A DNA stretch of 64,000 nt, from assembly GCF_022921115.1 (NCBI RefSeq), contig NZ_CP095075.1, forward strand, positions 4,090,098 through 4,154,097. Direction: 5' to 3'. Shown here piece after piece: positions 24,950-34,792 of this stretch (within the stretch, counting starts at the first letter, position 1; each line of letters begins with the position of its first letter). A program made the translations under genes and the position numbers. Source of the stretch: Halobacillus amylolyticus. Its GTDB lineage: Bacteria; Bacillota; Bacilli; Bacillales; Halobacillaceae. The notes under the pieces are model-generated. The model saw nothing but the letters and a program-made list of their open reading frames with translations. It ran no database searches and was not told where the DNA came from.

Positions 24950-26500
24950 ATGAATGAACAAGCCATAAAGAAAAGTCGACTGATTTATTGGGCGTCTGGG
25001 ATTGTCTCGATTTGTGGCATTATTTTCGAGGTGCTCTTTGGGGCATTAGGCTCGTACATACTTGGTGATGGTGTGAAACAGTATACGCTGACAATTAGTT
25101 TGTTTTTAACAGGTATGGGAATCGGCGCAAGTATTAGTGAAAAAGTAATGAAAAAGTTGATCTTAACATTTGTGTGGATCGAATTTATGGTCGCCCTAAT
25201 TGGTGGCTTCTCAAGTTTCATAATGTTTGGCATGACGGCTTTTGCTCCAGGGGGATCAGATGCCCTATTCTTATATTTGATAACTTTCACAGTTGGCGCC
25301 CTTACAGGTGTTGAACTACCGATCTTGATTAGAAAAGCAAATGAAATTGGTGTGGAGTTAAGCAGGAGCACGGCGAGGGTACTGTTTTCAGATTATGCGG
25401 GCGGCTTAATTGGCGGCTTACTGTTCGCCTTTTACTTGCGTCCGCAAATGGGTATGGTCAAAAGCGCTTTTTTCGTTGCCTGTATTAATTTAGCTGTAGC
25501 CGTTGTGGTACTCTACTTGTTTCGTTCAGAAATTAAGAATATGGCCTTACATGGGACGGCGGCAGGTGTGATTGGCGTGCTGTTAGTTGGCGGGCTTTTC
25601 TTCGGCGAAGAGATGGCGTTTGCTTTTGAACAAAAGCTTTATAAGGATCCAATTATCTACATGGAGGAAAGTGCTTATCAACGGATTGTTTTAACGAAAG
25701 AGCAAGGCGATACCCGACTTTACCTGAATGGTTCGCTCCAATTTAGCTCTTCTGATGAACATCGCTATCATGAAACACTCGTTCATCCTCCTATGGCACA
25801 AGCAGAAAGTCATGAAGATGTTCTCGTTCTTGGCGGTGGAGATGGTTTGGCAGCTAAAGAATTATTAGGTTATTCCGATGTCGAAGAAATTACGCTCGTT
25901 GACCTCGATCCTGCTGTTACACATTTGGCGAACACGAATTATCATTTACTTCAGTTAAATGAAGGTTCACTTATGGATGAAAGGGTAACCGTTTATAATA
26001 AGGATGCCTTTCAGTTTCTTGAAAACGCGGAACAGTTTTATGATGTCATTATTATTGATTTGCCAGACCCGAATAATGAGAGCTTAAATAAATTATATAC
26101 GAAAGAATTTTATTCCCTCGTGAGAAACCATCTAGCACCAGGCGGGGCAGCCATGGTTCAAGCGACAAGTCCTGTTTTTGCAACGGAAGTGTATTGGACA
26201 ATCAGTGAGACTATAGCGTCAACAGGCCTTTCAATTGAAAATTTTCATGTGGATATTCCAAGCTTCGGAAACTGGGGATTTGTTATGGCAAGCCGTGAAC
26301 TTATCGATGTAGGCAGTTTAGATATAAAGAAGAAAACCGAATTTCTTACGGACGAGTTACTGAAATCTATGACCGTGTTTGGAAAAGATGAAGATAGGGA
26401 AATAGTAAATAGGGACGGTGAGACCGTCACGTTAGAACCAAATACATTAATTGATCCTAATTTAATTCAGAAGTATGAGCAAGCCTGGCAAAACTATTGA
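24950..26500 (+). CDS. Membrane-bound polyamine aminopropyltransferase (7-TM plus SpeE domain)
   Basis: About 516 residues in two parts: an N-terminal block of about seven transmembrane helices (residues 10-215) and a C-terminal spermidine-synthase-type Rossmann domain. In the latter the [23 protein letters not shown] and DLPDPNN motifs are in order, so cofactor and catalytic positions look intact. It should transfer an aminopropyl group from decarboxylated SAM to an amine; the membrane part may bind or move the substrate. The ATG at 24950 has a GGGGTGA site. It is separated from the DUF350 gene by a terminator and a repeat, yet belongs to the same conserved neighbourhood. Confidence 0.87.
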   Translation: MNEQAIKKSRLIYWASGIVSICGIIFEVLFGALGSYILGDGVKQYTLTISLFLTGMGIGASISEKVMKKLILTFVWIEFMVALIGGFSSFIMFGMTAFAPGGSDALFLYLITFTVGALTGVELPILIRKANEIGVELSRSTARVLFSDYAGGLIGGLLFAFYLRPQMGMVKSAFFVACINLAVAVVVLYLFRSEIKNMALHGTAAGVIGVLLVGGLFFGEEMAFAFEQKLYKDPIIYMEESAYQRIVLTKEQGDTRLYLNGSLQFSSSDEHRYHETLVHPPMAQAESHEDVLVLGGGDGLAAKELLGYSDVEEITLVDLDPAVTHLANTNYHLLQLNEGSLMDERVTVYNKDAFQFLENAEQFYDVIIIDLPDPNNESLNKLYTKEFYSLVRNHLAPGGAAMVQATSPVFATEVYWTISETIASTGLSIENFHVDIPSFGNWGFVMASRELIDVGSLDIKKKTEFLTDELLKSMTVFGKDEDREIVNRDGETVTLEPNTLIDPNLIQKYEQAWQNY

Positions 26501-26538
26501 TGAATGGTACGGGTCAAAATATGAAGAGGAGTGTAAGT

Positions 26539-27219
26539 GTGAAAGTATCTTATCATGGACATTCTGTTGTAAAAGTAGAAGCGAATGGAAAGACGATTTT
26601 GTTCGATCCTCACATTTCTGAAAATGGCAATACTGATCTGAATGCTGATGATGTGAAAGCAGATGTCATCCTGCTCACACATGGTCATAATGATCACGTA
26701 GGGGATACATTCGAAATTGCCAAACGTAACGACGCACAAATAGTAGCACCGTTTGAATTGGCTGCCTACTTAGGGAGTAAAGATCTTAATGCCCATCCAA
26801 TGTATATTGGCGGCAGTCATACCTTCGATTTTGGTGAAGTGAAATTCACCCAAGCCTTTCATGGTTCTTCCTATACAGAAGAAGACGGCTCGATTGTTTA
26901 CACGGGAATGCCTACAGGAATCTTATTAACCATTGATGGAAAAACCATTTACCATGCTGGGGATACTGGGTTATTCACTGACTTAAAAATGATCGGAGAA
27001 CGAAATGACATCGACTTAGCCTTCCTTCCAATTGGAGATAATTTTACGATGGGGCCTGAAGATGCCCTGACAGCTGCTGAGTGGCTAAAGGCGAAACAGG
27101 TCGTCCCGATTCACTACAACACATTCGACTTGATTAATCAGGATGGTGAAGATTTCGCGTCTAAAGTCAAGCCGGGTAAAGGAAAAGCTTTAAAGCCGGG
27201 AGAATCAATCGAACTCTAA
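26539..27219 (+). CDS. ytkL: UPF0173 metal-dependent hydrolase (YtkL-like)
   Basis: Metallo-beta-lactamase-fold hydrolase of 226 residues. The metal-binding signature THGHNDH is at 47-53, with later metal-ligand segments HAGDT and PIHYNTF. Physiological substrate unknown. The start is the GTG at 26539, which follows AAGAGGAG by 7 nt and aligns with the family N-terminus ([14 protein letters not shown]); the longer frame begins within the end of the upstream gene. It is 38 nt downstream of the aminopropyltransferase, so the two probably form an operon, closed by a terminator. Confidence 0.92.
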   Translation: MKVSYHGHSVVKVEANGKTILFDPHISENGNTDLNADDVKADVILLTHGHNDHVGDTFEIAKRNDAQIVAPFELAAYLGSKDLNAHPMYIGGSHTFDFGEVKFTQAFHGSSYTEEDGSIVYTGMPTGILLTIDGKTIYHAGDTGLFTDLKMIGERNDIDLAFLPIGDNFTMGPEDALTAAEWLKAKQVVPIHYNTFDLINQDGEDFASKVKPGKGKALKPGESIEL

Positions 27220-27231
27220 AAATTAGCAGGA

Positions 27232-27259
27232 AACCCACGAGATTCTCGTGGGTTTTTTT
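27232..27259 (+). terminator. Terminator of the aminopropyltransferase-ytkL unit
   Basis: AACCCACGAG (27232-27241) and CTCGTGGGTT (27245-27254) form a tight perfect stem with a 3-nt loop, followed by TTTTT. Confidence 0.92.
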
Positions 27260-27269
27260 ATGCTTAGCT

Positions 27270-27567
27270 TTTGGCGCCCAGACACTCGAGACATAAGCGT
27301 ATCTCCTCCGTGGTCCTACAGGACGTAAGGATGTTCGACGTTGGCACAGGACGTGCCGAATTTAGTCGAATATCCTTGAACTACTTTTCACGGAGCCAGA
27401 CCGTTTACGCTAGTCGTGTCTACCAGGACACCTCCGCTTTTCTACTGTCTAGCTCCGAGGGGCAGACCTTCGCGGCATAAGCAGTCTGGCTCTGTGAAGA
27501 AAGTTCACTTCACTACGCCATTCTGCTTATGCGTTTCAGGTCTAATCGCCCCTCTCCGCTTTTCTTA
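27270..27567 (+). repeat. Interspersed intergenic repeat, copy B (composite)
   Basis: Almost 300 nt of GC-rich non-coding DNA. It repeats modules of copy A (CTCCGTGGTCCTACAGGACGT; GGCACAGGACGTGCCGA) and appends a second inverted block in which GAGCCAGAC near 27393 can pair with GTCTGGCTC near 27486. The short open frames across it are shadows. It fills the gap between ytkL and the ytoI promoter. Confidence 0.6.
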
Positions 27568-27572
27568 TAAAA

Positions 27573-27601
27573 TTGCGGTGGAACTGTATCACTTGTATAA
27601 T
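27573..27601 (+). promoter_or_regulatory. SigA promoter of ytoI
   Basis: TTGCGG (27573-27578), a 17-nt spacer and TATAAT (27596-27601), 50 nt before the gene. Confidence 0.7.
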
Positions 27602-27650
27602 AACAATTAACGATCATTATACTAGTACAGTTAGAAAGCTTGGTGAGGAA

Positions 27651-28964
27651 ATGGCTACCAAACATGAACAGATTCTGAATCATATCGATTCCTTATCTGT
27701 GGGAAGTAAAATTTCAGTTAGAGGAATCGCAAAAGTATTAAATGTAAGTGAGGGGACAGCCTATCGTGCGATAAAGGAAGCGGAGAATCAAGATCTTGTC
27801 AGCACAATTGAACGTGTAGGTACAATTCGAATAGAGAAAAAAAAGAAGGAAAATATTGAACGGCTGACTTTTGCCGAAATCATTAACATTGTTGATGGAC
27901 AGGTTTTGGGCGGTAGAGAAGGTCTATATAAGACACTTAACAAATTCGTAATCGGTGCGATGAAGTTGGATGCGATGATGCGCTATACTGAAGCAGGTTC
28001 ACTGCTCATTGTAGGGAATCGGACGAATGCGCACGAGCTTGCCGTTAAAGAAGGGGCTGCTGTACTTATTACAGGTGGCTTTGATACGGGCGAGGCCGTG
28101 AAACGGCTGGCTGATGAGAAGAAATTACCAGTAATTTCAACAAGCTATGATACTTTTACAGTGGCCGCCATGATAAACAGGGCTATTTATGACCAACTCA
28201 TTAAAAAGGAAATCGTGTTAGTCAATGACATTTACACACCATTTGATGAATCCAAATTTTTAACAACGAATGATTATGTTCAGAATTGGCATCAGTTGAA
28301 TGAAGAAACGCTTCACAGCCGATACCCTGTCGTTGATAAGAAGAATCGTGTGGTAGGAATGGTGACGTCTAAAGATGTTATTGGTAAGGATAAACAGTTC
28401 AAAATTGATAAAGTAATGACGAAGAATCCGATGATTGTTCAGACAAATACATCGTTAGCAAACGCTGCCCATATGATGGTGTGGGAAGGAATTGAGCTTA
28501 TGCCTGTCGTAGATCCATCACATAAGCTGCAAGGAATTATCTCAAGACAGGATGTACTAAAGGCATTACAGCAAATCCAGCGGCAGCCTCAAGTCGGGGA
28601 AACAATTGATGATCTTATCACAAGCCAACTAGAGTTAGGGGAGGCAGCAGCCGGCGAATATATCTTAAAGACAAAAGTAACTCCGCAAATGACGAACCAA
28701 CTTGGTACGATGTCTTATGGAGTATTCACCTCACTTATAACAGAATCGACAAGTCGTCTGCTTAGCAAGCATAAAAAAGGAGATTTAGTCGTAGAAAATA
28801 TTTCCGTTTTCTTCATTAAGCCTGTTCAATTAGAAAGTGAAATAGAAATTAAACCTCTGATTCTAGAAGTAGGGAGAAAGTTTGCGAAGGTAGATGTGGA
28901 GGTTCATCATCAGCGCTCAATTGTAGGAAAAGCCTTGTTAATGGCTCAGCTGATTGATAGGTGA
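27651..28964 (+). CDS. ytoI: DRTGG / CBS / hotdog domain regulator (YtoI-like)
   Basis: A 437-residue multidomain protein. In order: an N-terminal winged helix (about 1-60, VRGIAKVLNVSEGTAYRAIK), a DRTGG domain (about 75-180), a CBS pair (about 195-310, RYPVVDKKNRVVGMVTSKDV and MPVVDPSHKLQGIISRQDV) and a C-terminal thioesterase-like hotdog domain. CBS pairs usually bind adenine nucleotides, so it probably senses a nucleotide and controls transcription; no target is known. It matches B. subtilis YtoI in domain order and length. The ATG at 27651 has GGTGAGG close by. Confidence 0.9.
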   Translation: MATKHEQILNHIDSLSVGSKISVRGIAKVLNVSEGTAYRAIKEAENQDLVSTIERVGTIRIEKKKKENIERLTFAEIINIVDGQVLGGREGLYKTLNKFVIGAMKLDAMMRYTEAGSLLIVGNRTNAHELAVKEGAAVLITGGFDTGEAVKRLADEKKLPVISTSYDTFTVAAMINRAIYDQLIKKEIVLVNDIYTPFDESKFLTTNDYVQNWHQLNEETLHSRYPVVDKKNRVVGMVTSKDVIGKDKQFKIDKVMTKNPMIVQTNTSLANAAHMMVWEGIELMPVVDPSHKLQGIISRQDVLKALQQIQRQPQVGETIDDLITSQLELGEAAAGEYILKTKVTPQMTNQLGTMSYGVFTSLITESTSRLLSKHKKGDLVVENISVFFIKPVQLESEIEIKPLILEVGRKFAKVDVEVHHQRSIVGKALLMAQLIDR

Positions 28965-28975
28965 TTAGAAAAGAA

Positions 28976-29030
28976 AAGCTGCCTCATTTCAGGTCACCAG
29001 TTGCGACCTCTTGAGACAGCATTTTTCTCT
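28976..29030. terminator. Terminator region between ytoI and ytpI
   Basis: A long imperfect hairpin with AGCTGCCTCA/TGAGACAGC outside and AGGTC/GACCT inside, followed by ATTTTT on the plus strand. Confidence 0.75.
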
Positions 29031-29062
29031 GACAAATTTGTGGTATTCCCGAACCAAAAATG

Positions 29063-29353
29063 TTAGGCACGATGTTTGCTATATTCGCTACGATAATGAC
29101 GGGTTGATTTCACACCAAGCCGAAATTGAAGGGCACCTAATACAAGAAATACGATGCCAATGAATAAAGACAAGCGTGTTTCATAATAGAGGTATTGGTT
29201 AATCCCAAAGAAAAAGACAAAGATTCCTAAGAAAGTTTTCGCCTTGCTATTCATATAGGCTTGCTGCAGTGGATCACGTGATTTAACGAGCATGACTTTA
29301 TAGTAAATGTAAAATAGAAATGCGATAAGTATAATAGTTGGGAAAATAATCAA
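29063..29353 (-). CDS. ytpI: YtpI-like small membrane protein
   Basis: About 96 residues with three hydrophobic helices (IIFPTIILIAFLFYIYY, TFLGIFVFFFGINQYLYY and LSLFIGIVFLVLGALQF) and a basic C-terminus. It resembles B. subtilis YtpI in size, helix pattern and location beside ytoI and nrnA; function unknown. I chose the TTG at 29353, 9 nt after AGGAG, which starts the protein at the first helix as in the family. An ATG at 29392 with a weaker AGGAA site would add 13 residues. Confidence 0.75.
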   Translation of the reverse strand: MIIFPTIILIAFLFYIYYKVMLVKSRDPLQQAYMNSKAKTFLGIFVFFFGINQYLYYETRLSLFIGIVFLVLGALQFRLGVKSTRHYRSEYSKHRA

Positions 29354-29482
29354 GGTGATCGACTCCTGAAGATTAGATTTTACCCTACTCATTGTAGCTT
29401 GTTTCCTGCGGTTTTGCTACCTGTAGAACTTAATTTTGTGTTTTAATAAGAAGAGGAACCATAGATAGAGAGGATTGAAGTG

Positions 29483-30430
29483 ATGCTAACGAATAAAATT
29501 GCAAAATCGATCGTAGACTATGAAACCATTATCATACACCGTCATGTTCGGCCCGACCCAGATGCTTTTGGATCACAGGCTGGCTTAGCTGAAATGATTA
29601 AGCATAGTTTTCCTGTTAAAAAAGTAATGATAACAGGGAAGGATGAACCTTCATTAGAATTCTTAACCAAAATGGATCACGTTTCAGATGAAGATTATGA
29701 GGGAGCCCTTGTAATTGTTTGTGATACAGCTAACCAGGCGCGTATTGATGACCAGAGGTATATGAAAGGGGATAGGCTGATTAAGATCGATCATCATCCG
29801 GTAGTGGATGATTATGGGGATATCAGCTGGGTGAACACTGAAGCAAGCTCTACTTGTGAAATGATCTACACTCTTTTTAAAGATGCCTCTGACTTAGGAT
29901 TTCATTTTAATAATCAAGCAGCGAAATTAGTTTATGCCGGGATCGTTGGGGACACGGGCCGTTTCCTATTTCCAAGTACAACACACGCGACATTAACCTC
30001 GGCGGCGGAGCTTGTGAGCTACTCATTTGATCGACCAGAGCTATACAAAAACATGTACAAAACATCGTTAAATGTGGCTAAATTAAAAGGGTATGTACTG
30101 CAAAATTTTACTGTGAATGAAGCGGGCTACAGCACAGTGCGGCTCCCTAAGGAAATTCTTGAAGAATATAACGTAACAACGACAGAAACTAGTGCACTCG
30201 TTGGGTTACTTGGAGACATAGAAGGGATCTTAGCCTGGGCGTTTTTTGTGGAAGAGGAAGACGTAATTCGGGTGCGACTTCGTTCAAGAGGGCCAGTTAT
30301 TAATAAGATTGCTGCCAATCACAATGGGGGAGGACATCCAATGGCGGCAGGAGCATCCGCCTATTCATGGGAAGAGACGGAAGACATTGCCAGGGAACTA
30401 AAGGCAGCATGTCAGGCATTCGGTCAATAA
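29483..30430 (+). CDS. nrnA: Oligoribonuclease / pAp phosphatase NrnA (DHH-DHHA1)
   Basis: Degrades 2-5 nt RNA oligomers, including the pGpG left from c-di-GMP turnover, and dephosphorylates pAp. The 315-residue protein has the DHH-domain motifs HRHVRPDPDAFGS, VCDTAN and IDHHP, plus the DHHA1 motif GGGHPMAAGA near the C-terminus. The ATG at 29483 is 9 nt past AGAGAGG; a GTG one codon upstream is also possible. It is divergent from ytpI. As dgcP is in the same window, its substrate pGpG is metabolically linked. Confidence 0.95.
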   Translation: MLTNKIAKSIVDYETIIIHRHVRPDPDAFGSQAGLAEMIKHSFPVKKVMITGKDEPSLEFLTKMDHVSDEDYEGALVIVCDTANQARIDDQRYMKGDRLIKIDHHPVVDDYGDISWVNTEASSTCEMIYTLFKDASDLGFHFNNQAAKLVYAGIVGDTGRFLFPSTTHATLTSAAELVSYSFDRPELYKNMYKTSLNVAKLKGYVLQNFTVNEAGYSTVRLPKEILEEYNVTTTETSALVGLLGDIEGILAWAFFVEEEDVIRVRLRSRGPVINKIAANHNGGGHPMAAGASAYSWEETEDIARELKAACQAFGQ

Positions 30431-30439
30431 AATAATTAG

Positions 30440-30471
30440 AGCAACAGGTTTCCAAAACAGAACCTGTTGCT
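30440..30471. terminator. Bidirectional terminator, nrnA / ytrI
   Basis: AGCAACAGGTT (30440-30450) and AACCTGTTGCT (30461-30471) form a perfect 11-bp stem between converging genes. Confidence 0.88.
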
Positions 30472-30475
30472 TAAT

Positions 30476-30979
30476 TTATCGTTCTACGGAGATAGATAAA
30501 CGGACTCTAAGTTTATTGGCTATAATGAGCTGCTTAACGGTCAATTGATACGTGAAATCGTCAACAACGAAGGCCTTATTTTCAATGGCAGAGATCATTA
30601 ACTCCGTTTGCTCCGCAGCCTCATCAATATTATCACCAGTTACAGAAGTAAGCTGATCTTTCACCATTGATGAAAGTTGATGTTGTGTGAGCTTGTCAAC
30701 CTCAAGCTCTTTAGTATTAAGGAACTCTACAATGACCTCTTGTACAGTTAACCCTTCCGTCCGTTCTTCCTCTTCTTCTTTTTCAGCGTTAAGTAGCCCT
30801 TCATATTTTCCTTCTATTTCATTAAGCTTATTAGAAAGTTTGATGTTTTCTTCTGTAATTTGTTCTTGTAATTCTCCATTTATAAAAATAAAAATTAAAT
30901 ATCCGCAAATCATCCCAAAGAACATGCCGGCGAAAAATCGTCTCCATTCCTTATTTCTTAATTGAGGGGGGATGTACAT
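30476..30979 (-). CDS. ytrI: Sporulation membrane protein YtrI
   Basis: A 167-residue protein with one N-terminal transmembrane helix (about 15-33) and an acidic coiled-coil stretch (KLNEIEGKYEGLLNAEKEEEEE). In B. subtilis ytrH-ytrI form a mother-cell sporulation operon. Here the ytrH stop and the ytrI ATG overlap as TAATG, indicating translational coupling. Assignment relies on this pairing with ytrH next to dnaE. Confidence 0.85.
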   Translation of the reverse strand: MYIPPQLRNKEWRRFFAGMFFGMICGYLIFIFINGELQEQITEENIKLSNKLNEIEGKYEGLLNAEKEEEEERTEGLTVQEVIVEFLNTKELEVDKLTQHQLSSMVKDQLTSVTGDNIDEAAEQTELMISAIENKAFVVDDFTYQLTVKQLIIANKLRVRLSISVER

Positions 30980-31311
30980 TACGTGACCTCCTCACCAAGC
31001 AGAAATTCGAATAAAAGAAGAGCGGCCTGCACACCACCCATAGCTGAAACAATAATCATCACCTGTTTAAATAAATCAAATGTAGATCCGTCATATATTC
31101 CTTTTTCAAAGTTGCTAATGGCATCAAATGTTCCGCCTATAGCGGCGACAATCGCCCAAATACGTAATCCTTTAGCAATTCTGAACATGGAAGTAAGCGG
31201 TGCTTCCCCTGTAAGGAAGCTGCCGATACTGCCAATTAATGTTCCGCCCACTATGACACCAAAAGCAATAAAGAAGCATTGGATCATGGATACTATGAGT
31301 CTCTCTTCCAT
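30979..31311 (-). CDS. ytrH: Sporulation membrane protein YtrH
   Basis: A 110-residue protein with three hydrophobic helices (IQCFFIAFGVIVGGTLIGS, IWAIVAAIGGTFDAI and VMIIVSAMGGVQAALLLFEFLL). The ATG at 31311 is preceded by AGAGGG and aligns with the family N-terminus (MEERLIVSMIQCF); the open frame extends upstream but has no ribosome site there. It is divergent from dnaE and overlaps ytrI by one base. Expression by the mother-cell sigma factor is expected by analogy; I could not identify a convincing SigE promoter. Confidence 0.88.
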   Translation of the reverse strand: MEERLIVSMIQCFFIAFGVIVGGTLIGSIGSFLTGEAPLTSMFRIAKGLRIWAIVAAIGGTFDAISNFEKGIYDGSTFDLFKQVMIIVSAMGGVQAALLLFEFLLGEEVT

Positions 31312-31443
31312 TATGTCCCTCTTTCTTATAGAAGGTTGTCTTTCCTTATTACTCAAATTATTCTTTATAGTAACGAAATATGCAGGATGCTTTCTTGCAC
31401 AGTGGATCTTCCATATAATATAGATAGAAAGAAGGTGGCTCAG

Positions 31444-34400
31444 ATGTCGTTTACACACTTACATGTACATAGTGGGTATAGCCTAATGAACAGTACAATC
31501 CAAATCCCATCCCTTGTAAGAAAAGCAAAAGAACTTGGCTTCACTGCTCTTGCACTAACGGACGATAATGTAATGAGTGGGGCAGTTACTTTTTATAAAG
31601 CTTGTGTAGAGGAAGGAATAAAACCTTTACTCGGTATGAGAGTCCATCTCCAGTATAAGGGAGAGACATTTCCTATTGTGCTGCTTGCTAAAAATTTGTC
31701 AGGGTATCAGGAGCTGCTCTCGATTAGCACGATGAAGCAAACCTCAGAGGATCAGCTTTCCCTCTATGATTTACCAAAACGAACGGATAATCTTGCAGCC
31801 ATCCTTACTGTATCAGATACTTCTTGGGGTCAATCCATTATAAATGGAATGTTTGACCTTGTGGAGAAGGACCTCTCGGAATGGCGGACTTTCTTTAATG
31901 ATGTAAGCTTAGGTGTAAAAGATTATGGTGTTCGTGTAGAACGACAGCTTCATCAACCATTGAAGGAATGGTCAACTCTTAAAGGAATACCTGTGACAGC
32001 AATGAACGAGGTACGTTATCTTGAATCCTCAGGCGCTGATGCTTACTACTGTTTGCGCGCCATTGACAATGGCGAAAAGTACACTCCTGATACGCATAGG
32101 GGGAACCATGAATATTTAAAAGCACCAGAAGAAGTGGACGCTTATTATAAAGAGTGGTGGCCTGAAGTTCTTGAAACGAACCAAAGAATTGTCCAATCCT
32201 GCCATGTGCAGCTAGACTTTGATCAACAGCTTATCCCCACTTTCCCTGTCCCGGACGGGCAAACGTCTGATGAATACCTGCGCTCTCTCTGTGAGCAGGA
32301 GTTAGATTCAAAGTATAATGAGAACAAGGAGGAAGCAAAAGCAAGGTTGAATCATGAGCTTGATGTTATTACGTCGATGCAATTCAGTGATTACTTTTTA
32401 ATCGTATGGGACTTTATTGACTATGCCAAAAAAGCAGGGATGGAAGCAGGACCCGGGCGTGGTTCAGCAGCAGGATCGATCGTTAGTTACTTGTTAGGCA
32501 TTACCCAGGTTGAGCCACTTCATTACAAGCTATTCTTCGAGCGTTTTTTAAATCCTGAACGAATTACTATGCCAGATATTGATATTGACTTTCCAGACGA
32601 CAGGCGTGATGAAGTCATTGCCTACGTGGCCAATAAATATGGGAGTGAACACGTTGCTCAAATCTGTACGTTCGGTACCTTTGCCTCAAGAAGTGTTTTA
32701 AGGGAATTGTTTAAAGCAATGAGTGTTGATCACAATGATGCAGTCTTTATTCTCAAGCATATTAAAGGAGGATCGTCGAATCCATTGAAGCAGCAGGTTC
32801 AAAAATCTGAACCATTGAAAGAGTACGTACGTTCTTCTTCTCATCTGCAAAAAGTTTTTCAGATGGCGATCCAACTAGAAGGATTGCCGAGACATGTGTC
32901 TACACATGCTGCGGGGGTTGTGATAAGTGAAGAACCACTCGTTCGGCATACGGCTCTTATGGAAGGACAGAGTAACGTGAATCTTACCCAAATGGCTATG
33001 GGTGATATAGAATCAGTCGGCTTGTTAAAAGTGGATTTTCTTGGTCTTAAAAATCTTTCAATGATGAGAAGAATTGAGAAGAAAATACAAGATTATAGGG
33101 ATCGGAATTTTTCAATTAAAGCGATTCCTTTGGACGATAAGTTAACCTTTGAGTTATTACAACAAGGAAAGACAAATGGAGTCTTTCAATTAGAATCTCA
33201 AGGGATGAAGGGTGTTCTTCAACGTTTAAGACCGAACCATTTCGAAGATGTCGTTGCAGTAAACGCCTTGTATCGTCCTGGACCAATGGAATATATTCCT
33301 GTTTATGTAAATAGGAAGCATGGGAGGGAGGATATTGACTATCCGCATGAGGATTTACAGCCGATTTTACAGTCTACATTTGGAGTTCTGGTTTACCAGG
33401 AGCAAATCATGCAAGTGGCCCAAAAATTGGCGGGGTACTCTCTTGGAGAAGCAGATTTATTGCGTCGGGCGGTAAGTAAGAAACAGCGCGAATTGTTAGT
33501 TCAGCAGAGACAGCAATTTGTTACAAGTTCGACAGCCATTGGTTATTCTGAAGGTGTAGCTAATGAGCTGTTTGACTGGATTGTGAAGTTTGCAAGTTAT
33601 GGTTTTAACAGAAGTCATGCTGTTGCCTATAGTGTGATTTCATATCAGCTTGCCTACTTGAAGGCACATTATCCTTCACACTTTTTAGCCGAACTCATCA
33701 ATTCGACAATCGGTGACCGTGATAAACTTTCCACACACTTGCGGGAAGCCAAAGATTTAAGTGCTAAATTAAAGGGACCTTCGATAAATTACAGCCATTC
33801 CTATGCCAGAGACGAGCATGGAGCAATTAGGCTAGGTTTTCTTTCTATAAAAGGGATAGGCTTTCAAGCAGCTCAAGCTATTATAGAAGCTAGAAAAGAG
33901 GGACTGTTTAAGCATTTAAATGATTTTTGTCTAAGAGTACCGAGTAAGGAAGTGTCCAGGTCTTGTATTGAATCACTAATCATGGCAGGAGCTTTTGACG
34001 AGTTACAGCAAAATCGTGCCAGTTTGCTTGCAAGCATCGACAAGGCTTTGGAACAAGGTGAACTGTTTAAAGAATTTCAAGATCAGCCTGGGTTGTTCAG
34101 CTCAGATTTAGACATGGGTGGCAAGGCGATCTCCGTCGATCCATTTCCTATTTTGCAACAACTCACTATGGAAAAGGAAGTGTTAGGTACCTATTTATCT
34201 GAGCATCCGCTTGAGGCCCATCGACCTCAGCTTGTCCAGAAAAGTTTCATCACATTAAATGAAGCACTTCGGCGAAAGCAAGCGAAATCAGTTAAAGCTG
34301 CTGTTGTCGTTGAGCAAATGAAGGAAATCAGGACGAAGCGCGGGGACCCAATGTCGTTCCTGACAGTAAGCGACGAAACAACTGAAGTAGATGCTGTGCT

Positions 34401-34776
34401 TTTTCCAGATGTATATCGAGATGCCAGGTTATGGCTGGATAATCAAATGTTAGCGGTTATTCGAGGTAAAATTGAAGAAAGAAATGGTCGGAAACAATGG
34501 GTCATTACTACTATTTCACATTTTAATGAACAGGAGCGTGGAAATAAACTAAGTCAAAGATTGTTTATCAAGACGACTATCTCTGATGAGAATAAAGCAT
34601 TAGCCAGATTGAACAAACTATCCAGCTATTTCCCTGGTAACACCCCTGTACTCCTTTTTCGTTCCGATGATCGCAAAACATATCAGCTTGGGAAATCGTA
34701 TTCATTAAACGTATCTGAAGAATGCCTGCGTAAATTACATGAATTTTTCGGGTCTTCCTCGGTGGCTCTAAGATAG
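31444..34776 (+). CDS. dnaE: DNA polymerase III alpha subunit, DnaE type
   Basis: The second replicative polymerase of low-GC Gram-positives, which extends primers before handing over to PolC. The 1110-residue protein has an N-terminal PHP domain (THLHVHSGYSLMN), the catalytic acidic triad in PDIDIDFPDD (D380 and D382 within residues 377-386), a helix-hairpin-helix region and a C-terminal OB fold. It lacks the DnaQ-like exonuclease of PolC. The ATG at 31444 follows GAAGGTGG; this gives the usual length. A TATAAT at 31414-31419 is the probable -10. Confidence 0.97.
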   Translation: MSFTHLHVHSGYSLMNSTIQIPSLVRKAKELGFTALALTDDNVMSGAVTFYKACVEEGIKPLLGMRVHLQYKGETFPIVLLAKNLSGYQELLSISTMKQTSEDQLSLYDLPKRTDNLAAILTVSDTSWGQSIINGMFDLVEKDLSEWRTFFNDVSLGVKDYGVRVERQLHQPLKEWSTLKGIPVTAMNEVRYLESSGADAYYCLRAIDNGEKYTPDTHRGNHEYLKAPEEVDAYYKEWWPEVLETNQRIVQSCHVQLDFDQQLIPTFPVPDGQTSDEYLRSLCEQELDSKYNENKEEAKARLNHELDVITSMQFSDYFLIVWDFIDYAKKAGMEAGPGRGSAAGSIVSYLLGITQVEPLHYKLFFERFLNPERITMPDIDIDFPDDRRDEVIAYVANKYGSEHVAQICTFGTFASRSVLRELFKAMSVDHNDAVFILKHIKGGSSNPLKQQVQKSEPLKEYVRSSSHLQKVFQMAIQLEGLPRHVSTHAAGVVISEEPLVRHTALMEGQSNVNLTQMAMGDIESVGLLKVDFLGLKNLSMMRRIEKKIQDYRDRNFSIKAIPLDDKLTFELLQQGKTNGVFQLESQGMKGVLQRLRPNHFEDVVAVNALYRPGPMEYIPVYVNRKHGREDIDYPHEDLQPILQSTFGVLVYQEQIMQVAQKLAGYSLGEADLLRRAVSKKQRELLVQQRQQFVTSSTAIGYSEGVANELFDWIVKFASYGFNRSHAVAYSVISYQLAYLKAHYPSHFLAELINSTIGDRDKLSTHLREAKDLSAKLKGPSINYSHSYARDEHGAIRLGFLSIKGIGFQAAQAIIEARKEGLFKHLNDFCLRVPSKEVSRSCIESLIMAGAFDELQQNRASLLASIDKALEQGELFKEFQDQPGLFSSDLDMGGKAISVDPFPILQQLTMEKEVLGTYLSEHPLEAHRPQLVQKSFITLNEALRRKQAKSVKAAVVVEQMKEIRTKRGDPMSFLTVSDETTEVDAVLFPDVYRDARLWLDNQMLAVIRGKIEERNGRKQWVITTISHFNEQERGNKLSQRLFIKTTISDENKALARLNKLSSYFPGNTPVLLFRSDDRKTYQLGKSYSLNVSEECLRKLHEFFGSSSVALR

Positions 34777-34792
34777 TCCGTACCTTTAAGGG

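Noticed and set aside
27271..27610. Plus-strand frames of 64-69 codons
   Set aside because: They lie inside the GC-rich interspersed repeat and lack ribosome sites.
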